Shown here one piece after another: positions 58,500 to 64,000 of a stretch of 64,000 nucleotides of DNA. The translations under genes and the position numbers were made by a program. Source of the DNA: Hymenobacter sediminis (GTDB lineage Bacteria > Bacteroidota > Bacteroidia > Cytophagales > Hymenobacteraceae). The notes below the pieces were generated by a model. That model did no database searches, was not told the origin of the DNA, and saw nothing but the letters and a program-made list of their open reading frames with translations. The stretch covers positions 248,001 to 312,000 of the forward strand of contig NZ_QKNS01000005.1 of assembly GCF_003231285.1 (NCBI RefSeq). Reading direction: 5' to 3'. The stretch's first letter is position 1. Each line of letters opens with the position of its first letter.

Positions 58500-61133
58500 C
58501 TAAAACCCGATGCCTACCCGTACGCCGGTACCAGCGCGCTGGCCCGATTGGAAGCTGGTGTAAAAGTCGGCGCGAAGAACCTTGAATACGTGCTCTACGC
58601 CTACCCCTAGCTCCAGATAGTGATTGGCCGTGGGGGTAGTAAGGTAGTTAAGTGAGGCAACTTCCTGCCACTGCAGGCGCCTCAACAGCGGGACTTTATT
58701 CAGCAAGAAACCATTGAAATGATGGTTATAGTGTGCCTCCAGAAATTTATCGGCGGTGCTGAAGCGGTAGTAATCCAGGAGCTGAAACTTGCTGAAATCT
58801 TCTGTCAGGTAGGTGCGGTTGCCGCTGAAATGGCGGAAATCCATAAACGACAAACGGGTGGAGGAGCCCGGAAATACCCCGGCCGCTACCCGGTAGCTGC
58901 TGGTGCCCAGCAAGCCCAAACTAACTGAGTGGCGCACCCCGGCTTCCAGCAATGTATAGCGCACATCGGAGCCTAGCACACCGCCTACCCCCTGCCGCCA
59001 GGTAAGCGAGAAGGTAGGATACTTGGAGCCCAGGTTGAACTTGCCATCGGGGCGGGTAATGTAGCGCTGGCCTGGCCGGAAGGAAGCTACCACTTCGGTG
59101 GTGAGGGCTTGGTTGCGGCCAAAGCGGGTGGCGTCGGGGCGCTCGGCATTGACGGGCTCGTTGCTCGTGAAAGCTCGGCCCTCTCGGTCACGGAGCAGCT
59201 TATAGGTAGTATTTTGCAGCTCGTGGCGGGTGAAGTAGCTGGCAGTGGTTTGCAGCGTCAGCCCATTGAGTGGTTCCCACTGATAGCCCAGCTGCACCCC
59301 GTCGCGGCGGTAGAGCTTGGCATAGTTGCGGTTTTCCAGCAGCGTATAGTAGGTGTTAATAAAGGGTGTGAGTTGGCTGGTAGGGTCGAAGTTCTCGATG
59401 GTGCGGCCAACCACTAGGCTTAGGCGTGAGAGTTTCACGGCATCGAGCTGCCAGGAGGCAGCTATGCTGGGGCTGAGCAGCTCATTGCTGAAGCCGTACC
59501 GCACCGAAGGTGTCACTGACCACGTCCGCCGGTCATCGGTGCGCTGGGTATAGGTAGCCTGCGGGTTTACTACCAAGCCTTCCACCGTGTTGTAATTCAC
59601 AATGTTGAATACCGGTGCTATATACCACTGGCGCTTCCGGAAGGTATTATTGTAAGAGTAGCCCGTCAGGACCAGCTTGCTTACGCTGAGCTCGTTGCGC
59701 TTGCGGTCCAACGAATCCTGATAGGGCCGGGAATTGCGGATTACTTCGGTGCTGTCCTTCACCTGATAGTCTTTCTCCTCTTCTGCCGTAAGGGGCACAG
59801 GACGAATGGTAGCCCAGTAGCTGGTGTCACGCTCATTCACCCCTTTTTCTACCAGCATCACTTCCCCCCGCTTCAGTTTGCCCAGGCCGAGGCCTGCCGT
59901 GTCGCGGGAGGCCGCTTGGCGGCTTTCCCGGCGTATGGTCTTGCTGAGGCCGCTCAGCTTGGGTTTTTCTTTCTTCACCTGTGCCACCGTTTCGCGGGTT
60001 ACGGGCGCTTCATCGGGGGCGTCGGGGGTAGGAGCTGGAGTGGTAGGGGCGGGGCGGTTGGGGTAGGTTGGCGTGACTTTGTAATTGGAAAGAATGGCTG
60101 TGATGTAGCCACTGCCCTTGAAGCCAAATGCCGTGAAGCCTACCGTTACTTTCTGTGATTGCATCACCCACACATCTGAAGGGCCGGGGGCCGGGGAAAA
60201 AATCTGCTCGATATGAAGGTTATCCACGTAATCAAGCTGGGCATCTTTGTTCAGGTCGAGGGCTACGGAATGTAGCCGCCAGGTACCATCTACAATGTAG
60301 ATGTGGCCCGCAAATACAGGGTCGGTGCGGCGGCGTGGCGTCACCTTTATTTTGTGAATTAGCAGTGTGCCCTGGCGGGTGCTGCCTTCCAGCTCGTAGC
60401 GGTAAAAAAGTGGGGCATTGGCGGCAATCGGCGAAACAAAGCCCCGCTCCGAAAATCCGCTTTTTAGCACATTCTGATAGAAATTGAGCCCCCTACCTGC
60501 ACTGGCCCGGTTAAAGCTGATGCCTTTGGTGTCACCGCTCACCCGTGAGGAAATCATGCGCTCCTGCACCACGTTGGGCTGCCGGAAGCTCATTTCCGAT
60601 ACCGTTTCGGAGAGGTAGAAAATGCCTGGCTTAATATCGGGCCCTACCTTCACCAAACCCAGAATCTTGCCGGGTACATCCGTGAACCGGCCCAGGGTCT
60701 TGATGTAGGTGCGCGCCTTGAAGGCTGCTACCTCGCGCTGGTGGTAGCGCCGCCACTGCATGGCCTGCTGCACAATAGTATAAGCAGGGTCTTTATCGGT
60801 GGAGCGCACCACTACCTCACGCAGCTGGTAGCTTTCCGGGCTGAGCGTGATGTTGAGCACGGTAGCGGTGTCGCCGCCGGCTACCTGCACGGTTTGCAGC
60901 AAAGGCTTAAATCCTACGTATTGAAATACTAACTCGTAGCGACCGGCCGGTAGGCGGAGCTGGTAGTTGCCTTGCTCGTTGGAAGCCGTGCTGGTCGTTG
61001 TCGTCCTGACGGCCACATTGGCAAAGGCCAGCCCTTCGCCCTTATTGTCGGTGATGCGGCCCCGGATAATGCCGGCGGTGGCGGGCGCTACGGCAGTCAG
61101 CAGTAAAAGTAAAATCAGGAAATAGCGCTGCAT
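58500..61133 (-). CDS. DUF5686 outer-membrane protein with carboxypeptidase-like regulatory domain
   Basis: The 877-residue protein starts at the ATG complement of 61131-61133, which opens a signal peptide (FLILLLLLTAVAPATA-G). Next is a CarboxypepD-reg-like beta-sandwich (about 20-105: IIRGRITDNKGEGLAFANV, then YQLRLPAGRYELVFQYVGF). DUF5686 follows, with a Pro-rich linker near 380 (PAPTTPAPTPDAPDEAP) and a C-terminal part rich in alternating strands, likely a 16-or-so-stranded barrel, ending with an aromatic-Arg-Val-Gly-Ile-Gly-Phe terminus. Such proteins are common in Bacteroidota outer membranes; the substrate or role is not known. Confidence 0.88.
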   Translation of the reverse strand: MQRYFLILLLLLTAVAPATAGIIRGRITDNKGEGLAFANVAVRTTTTSTASNEQGNYQLRLPAGRYELVFQYVGFKPLLQTVQVAGGDTATVLNITLSPESYQLREVVVRSTDKDPAYTIVQQAMQWRRYHQREVAAFKARTYIKTLGRFTDVPGKILGLVKVGPDIKPGIFYLSETVSEMSFRQPNVVQERMISSRVSGDTKGISFNRASAGRGLNFYQNVLKSGFSERGFVSPIAANAPLFYRYELEGSTRQGTLLIHKIKVTPRRRTDPVFAGHIYIVDGTWRLHSVALDLNKDAQLDYVDNLHIEQIFSPAPGPSDVWVMQSQKVTVGFTAFGFKGSGYITAILSNYKVTPTYPNRPAPTTPAPTPDAPDEAPVTRETVAQVKKEKPKLSGLSKTIRRESRQAASRDTAGLGLGKLKRGEVMLVEKGVNERDTSYWATIRPVPLTAEEEKDYQVKDSTEVIRNSRPYQDSLDRKRNELSVSKLVLTGYSYNNTFRKRQWYIAPVFNIVNYNTVEGLVVNPQATYTQRTDDRRTWSVTPSVRYGFSNELLSPSIAASWQLDAVKLSRLSLVVGRTIENFDPTSQLTPFINTYYTLLENRNYAKLYRRDGVQLGYQWEPLNGLTLQTTASYFTRHELQNTTYKLLRDREGRAFTSNEPVNAERPDATRFGRNQALTTEVVASFRPGQRYITRPDGKFNLGSKYPTFSLTWRQGVGGVLGSDVRYTLLEAGVRHSVSLGLLGTSSYRVAAGVFPGSSTRLSFMDFRHFSGNRTYLTEDFSKFQLLDYYRFSTADKFLEAHYNHHFNGFLLNKVPLLRRLQWQEVASLNYLTTPTANHYLELGVGVEHVFKVLRADFYTSFQSGQRAGTGVRVGIGF

Positions 61134-61318
61134 CAGATAATTGGTCACAGATGGTATCAAGATAGAGGAAATAGCAAGGGCAATGGTTGTCTAAGGTTGA
61201 AAATTGCTATGCCACTACCCAAGTTCAGGCTCCAAATAGGGGTAGGAGTGTGGCCAGTAGCAGATGGCTGACAGCTTAGCTAGCGTTAGGTAGAGCAACC
61301 CGCTTGTGTTGGCCGTAG

Positions 61319-61326
61319 TAGATTTG
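61319..61326 (+). promoter_or_regulatory. Promoter -7 element of recX
   Basis: TAGATTTG matches TAnnTTTG exactly, 65 bp before the recX ATG. Confidence 0.5.
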
Positions 61327-61391
61327 GCCGAACGGAATCTAGCCTAGCGGCGCGTTGTTGCTCTGGTTGCTATTCTCCCTACCCTCCCGCC

Positions 61392-61895
61392 ATGAATCAA
61401 CCTAAGAAGAAGTTTTATACGCCGGCCGAAGCGCTCCAGAAAATTGCAGCTTTCTGCACCTACCAGGAGCGCACCTTTAAGGAAACGGAAAGCAAGCTGC
61501 GCGAATACGGCTTGGATGAGGACGAAGCTGGCGAAATCATGATTCGGCTCAGCCGGGAAAACTTTCTGGACGAGGAGCGCTACGCTAAAAGCTTTGTGCG
61601 GGGCCACGTACGCCAGAAAAAGTGGGGCCGCCGCCGAATTCTGCAGGAGCTAAAGCAAAAGGGCCTGTCTGATTACTGCATTAAGGCCGGTATGAAGGAA
61701 ATTGATGGCGACGAGTATTACCAGAACCTGCTGGACGTGCTCGAGAAAAAGGACCGCCAGGAAAAGGAGCGTAACCCTCGCCTGCGCCGCCAGAAAATTC
61801 AACTGTTCCTCACGGCCAAAGGCTACGAGTCGGACCTGATTAAAATGGCCCTCGACGACTTCGGCAAAGAAAAAGAACCCGAAGACGAGGACTAG
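61392..61895 (+). CDS. recX: Regulatory protein RecX
   Basis: RecX binds RecA filaments and limits recombination. The 167-residue protein is built of three-helix repeats with the usual motifs: TPAEALQKIAAFCTYQERTFKETESKLREYG (about 10-40), NFLDEERYAKSFVRGHVRQKKWGRRRI (57-83) and GLSDYCIKAGMKEID. The Lys/Arg-rich third repeat is followed by an acidic end (EKEPEDED). recA is not in the window. Confidence 0.93.
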   Translation: MNQPKKKFYTPAEALQKIAAFCTYQERTFKETESKLREYGLDEDEAGEIMIRLSRENFLDEERYAKSFVRGHVRQKKWGRRRILQELKQKGLSDYCIKAGMKEIDGDEYYQNLLDVLEKKDRQEKERNPRLRRQKIQLFLTAKGYESDLIKMALDDFGKEKEPEDED

Positions 61896-61898
61896 CCA

Positions 61899-62534
61899 CT
61901 ACTGCCGCTTAGGCAGCAATGGCAGCTCCATTCGGCGCGTCAGGATAACCCGGCGGCCAGTCATGGTTTCGAGCATAGGGCGCAGGATTTGCTCAGCATT
62001 TTGCTCCGTCTGGGCCAAAATTCCCGATTGTAGGGCGGCGGTACGCACGTTGGCTTCGGCGTATTTGTAGCCGGCATCTACCAGCTCGGCATCCTGAAAA
62101 AAGCCATTTTCTACGCTGTATACTTTGCTCTTGCTATGATCTACCTGCCACGTACACAGCTCGGGGGCGGGTAGGGCCAGCCGCAGGATGGAGTCGCCTT
62201 CCAACACTACATCCTGGGGGCGTACTTTGCGCAGATCAAGGCAGCCCACGGCATTTCCAGCCACAATGAGGGCCACTTTAGCATCGGGCAAAAAGCGGTA
62301 AGTGCTCTTTTTGTATTCTACTACATCCTTGAATTGGTAGCGCACCAACTCCAAGCGGCCCAGGCCTTCCACTTTTTCCAGCACCGTGTTGTGCGTAACG
62401 GTAATCTGAGGGGTAGGGGTAAGCGGGTTTTCGAAACTGCTCAGGCTTGAGCGAACTTTAGTCCAGAGAAACCAGCCCAGCCCCAGCAAAAAAATCAGGG
62501 GCAGGATTCGGCGCAGCAAACGGGGTAGGGGCAT
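61899..62534 (-). CDS. DUF4230 family membrane-anchored protein
   Basis: The 211-residue product has an N-terminal membrane anchor (LLRRILPLIFLLGLGWFLW, about 6-24) and a DUF4230 domain: VLEKVEGLGRLELVRYQFKDV, ALIVAGNAVGCLDLRKV, LRLALPAPELCTWQVDHSKSKVYSVENGFF and a C-terminal helix AEANVRTAALQSGILAQTEQNAEQILRPM. The family is widespread and structurally likened to SPFH-like or anchor proteins, without known role. Convergent with recX, three bases between stops. Confidence 0.85.
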   Translation of the reverse strand: MPLPRLLRRILPLIFLLGLGWFLWTKVRSSLSSFENPLTPTPQITVTHNTVLEKVEGLGRLELVRYQFKDVVEYKKSTYRFLPDAKVALIVAGNAVGCLDLRKVRPQDVVLEGDSILRLALPAPELCTWQVDHSKSKVYSVENGFFQDAELVDAGYKYAEANVRTAALQSGILAQTEQNAEQILRPMLETMTGRRVILTRRMELPLLPKRQ

Positions 62535-62616
62535 ACGGAAGCAGAGCAGTACAGGCCCTATATACGCAGCCTACCGGAAAGATGACGGCCAGCCTGAGAG
62601 TTCAGAGCAGGCGAGC

Positions 62617-62624
62617 TAGCTTTG
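62617..62624 (+). promoter_or_regulatory. Promoter -7 element of the GT-C-like gene
   Basis: TAGCTTTG matches TAnnTTTG exactly, 19 bp before the ATG at 62644. Confidence 0.6.
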
Positions 62625-62643
62625 AGAATTCATTTCTCTGCTG

Positions 62644-63879
62644 ATGGCTACTCCTGTTTCCGGTATGGTTGGGTCAAGTGGGGCTGCTTGGGCGTTGCGG
62701 GGGCTGCGTTGGCTGGCCCGCTACCACATAGCCCTGCTGACTCTGCTATGGCTGCTGACCCAGGTAATCAGCTGGCACGTAAACCACAGCCCCCACCCTT
62801 ACGGCGACAGTGGGCACTACCTGAGATATGCCCAACAGATAGCCGATCAGGGCAATCTTATGAGGGAGCACCATAACCGCTACATGGGTTATGCCCTCTT
62901 TCTAAGTGTCTTCCTGAAGCTAGGGCTGGGCCTTACCGCTATGGCGTTGGGGCAATATGCTTTATCAGGTTTGGCCGCGGTGGCGTTGTACCGAGCTGTG
63001 CGACAACTAGCCAAAGGTGCTTGGGAGCCGGCATTTCTGGCAACAACACTATACATCGGGTGGTTTGAAGTTCAGAGTTTCAATGCCTTTCTGCTCACGG
63101 AATCAGTGTTTACCAGCCTGCTGCTGCTTTCGTTCTGGGCAGTGGGTAGGGCCCGCACAAAGGCCGGGTGGGCAACTGCCCTGCTGATCCTGCTGATAAC
63201 AGTCAGCGTCCGGCCCAATGGTTTTGTGGCCTTGGCGGCTGCCGTGCTGGTAGTAGCTATATTAATCAGGCAGCGAGCCTCACACCGGGTGCAGTGGTCA
63301 GTCGGAGTTGGATGCGTGCTGCTTCTGCCCGTGGCTTGGATAGCCCTGAATCAGTTGCTGCTTACCTTCAGGCTGATTGCTACCTATCAGGAGGGCATGG
63401 TCATTTTCATGTACAAGGATATCCTGATGCACCCTACGGAGCCGCTGACTCTACCACCACCGGAGGCCGCGCCAGTATTGCGGTTAGCGTACTTCATTCT
63501 GCACAACCCTCGCTATTTCGGGCAGCTGGCTATCTGGAAGCTGATTTTCTTTATGGGTTTCCCAAAACCTTACTTCTCAGCCCTGCATATTCTTTGGAAC
63601 CTGACGGTGCTGCCAGTACTGTACTGGTTGGCCATCCGCGCCCTGGCTTTGCGGCAGGTAGCCCGAACCATGAGAGTGTTTCTGGCCGCGGTAATTTTGC
63701 TGCAGGCCTGCATTGTGACCCTGACTGTTGAAGACTACGATGTCCGTTTCTCTGGTCCCGTCCTTCCCTACATGTTTGCCTTGGCCGCCCTGGGAGCTAT
63801 GCCCATCTGGCAAAAAATGGAGCGCTGGTTGCAGCTAAAAGCCGGAAACTTTGGTTCATTAGCTTCAGAGGCTCACTAA
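62644..63879 (+). CDS. GT-C type membrane glycosyltransferase-like protein
   Basis: The 411-residue protein has about ten to twelve membrane helices. In the first external loop it has HPYGDSGHYLRYAQQIADQG (about 51-70), where the Asp of GDSGHY is the usual catalytic or metal-binding acid of GT-C (GT39/ArnT-like) enzymes. These use lipid-linked sugars on the outer face of the inner membrane. The rest has little that names the acceptor. Hydrophobic segments continue to about 395 and the tail is short and polar. It may work with the surface glycan genes of this region. Confidence 0.7.
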   Translation: MATPVSGMVGSSGAAWALRGLRWLARYHIALLTLLWLLTQVISWHVNHSPHPYGDSGHYLRYAQQIADQGNLMREHHNRYMGYALFLSVFLKLGLGLTAMALGQYALSGLAAVALYRAVRQLAKGAWEPAFLATTLYIGWFEVQSFNAFLLTESVFTSLLLLSFWAVGRARTKAGWATALLILLITVSVRPNGFVALAAAVLVVAILIRQRASHRVQWSVGVGCVLLLPVAWIALNQLLLTFRLIATYQEGMVIFMYKDILMHPTEPLTLPPPEAAPVLRLAYFILHNPRYFGQLAIWKLIFFMGFPKPYFSALHILWNLTVLPVLYWLAIRALALRQVARTMRVFLAAVILLQACIVTLTVEDYDVRFSGPVLPYMFALAALGAMPIWQKMERWLQLKAGNFGSLASEAH

Positions 63880-63886
63880 AGCACAG

Positions 63887-64000
63887 TCAAGCCACACTGC
63901 CTACCCCCTCATTACCGCCGAAACCTGCCCAGGCCTGCAGCCCACCGGTATGTACTGCAACCACGGTGCTACCTCTGTGGAAGTAGCCCAACTCTAGCAA
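63887..64000 (-). CDS. PLP enzyme C-terminus, D-cysteine desulfhydrase/ACC deaminase-like (runs off right edge)
   Basis: A minus-strand frame enters at 64000 and stops at 63887-63889. Its last 37 residues include ELGYFHRGSTVVAVHTGGLQA, the strongly conserved end of tryptophan-synthase-beta-like PLP enzymes of the D-cysteine desulfhydrase/1-aminocyclopropane-1-carboxylate deaminase family, where HTGGLQ lies close to the cofactor phosphate. The start and active-site lysine are outside the window. A short extra tail (WAGFGGNEGVGSVA) follows. It is convergent with the GT-C-like gene, seven bases between stops. Confidence 0.75.
   Translation of the reverse strand: MLELGYFHRGSTVVAVHTGGLQAWAGFGGNEGVGSVA

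Overview
The window looks like a chromosomal segment of a Bacteroidota bacterium of the Cytophagales, most likely Hymenobacter or a close relative. The main reasons are the complete gliding/type IX secretion core (porP-gldK-gldL-gldM-gldN plus sprE/porW), promoters of the TAnnTTTG type (Bacteroidota primary sigma factor) before many genes, a split F-ATP synthase operon without beta and epsilon, families largely confined to Bacteroidota (DUF4271, DUF4230, DUF4834, DUF5686, the MKKDI-type conserved protein), and a GC-rich but TA-punctuated codon use. No phage, transposase, integron or CRISPR was seen; this is mostly a stable housekeeping region.

Layout. 1-2 kb: the 5' part of a small His/Cys-rich exported protein (minus strand, runs off the left edge), a 470-bp AT-rich gap with a possible 33-aa ORF, and two paralogous SpoIIAA/STAS-like proteins. 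2-10 kb: htpG, a YwqK/MORN-type lipoprotein, a YraN nuclease-like protein, lipB, a conserved Bacteroidota protein, a WecA/TagO-type phosphosugar transferase, a DUF4271 membrane protein and hemD. 10.4-16.2 kb: the T9SS operon. 16.3-23.9 kb (minus strand): uvrC, a class A penicillin-binding protein, and sprE/porW. 24-30 kb: atpZ, an AtpI-like membrane protein, then atpB-atpE-atpF-atpH-atpA-atpG. 30-45 kb: accessory metabolism (HAD phosphatase, PafA-type alkaline phosphatase, inorganic pyrophosphatase, NAD(P)HX repair enzyme, MsrB, serine ammonia-lyase alpha subunit, channel-like membrane protein, LutB, M28 peptidase, IspF). 45.4-52.5 kb: a TetR-TolC-adaptor-RND efflux operon. 52.6-64 kb: an acyl-carrier-like protein with Thr at the prosthetic-group position, DUF1232 and NlpC/P60 proteins, a HExxH protein, tRNA-Thr(CGT), an FkbM methyltransferase, DUF5686 outer-membrane protein, recX, DUF4230, a GT-C type membrane protein and the C-terminus of a PLP enzyme (D-cysteine desulfhydrase/ACC deaminase-like) that runs off the right edge.

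How the genes work together. GldL/GldM are the proton-driven motor of the type IX system, GldK/GldN the periplasmic ring, PorP and SprE/PorW outer-membrane partners; the ATP synthase uses the same proton gradient. PBP1A, the WecA-like enzyme, DUF5686, NlpC/P60 and FkbM proteins concern the envelope. PafA and Ppa both release phosphate.

Most unusual structure. (i) Several operon spacers carry degenerate 7-nt tandem repeats that fold back as long hairpins (atpF-atpH, atpA-atpG, tolC-adaptor), each built from a different heptamer family. (ii) The heptamer GGGGTAG is strongly over-represented and skewed to the + strand regardless of gene direction, as expected of a Chi- or KOPS-like polar motif. 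(iii) A perfect 34-bp inverted repeat lies between two convergent genes. (iv) A carrier protein lacks the phosphopantetheine serine. Many start codons were moved downstream of the longest possible ORF on the basis of signal peptides, promoters and family length; all counts are by eye.
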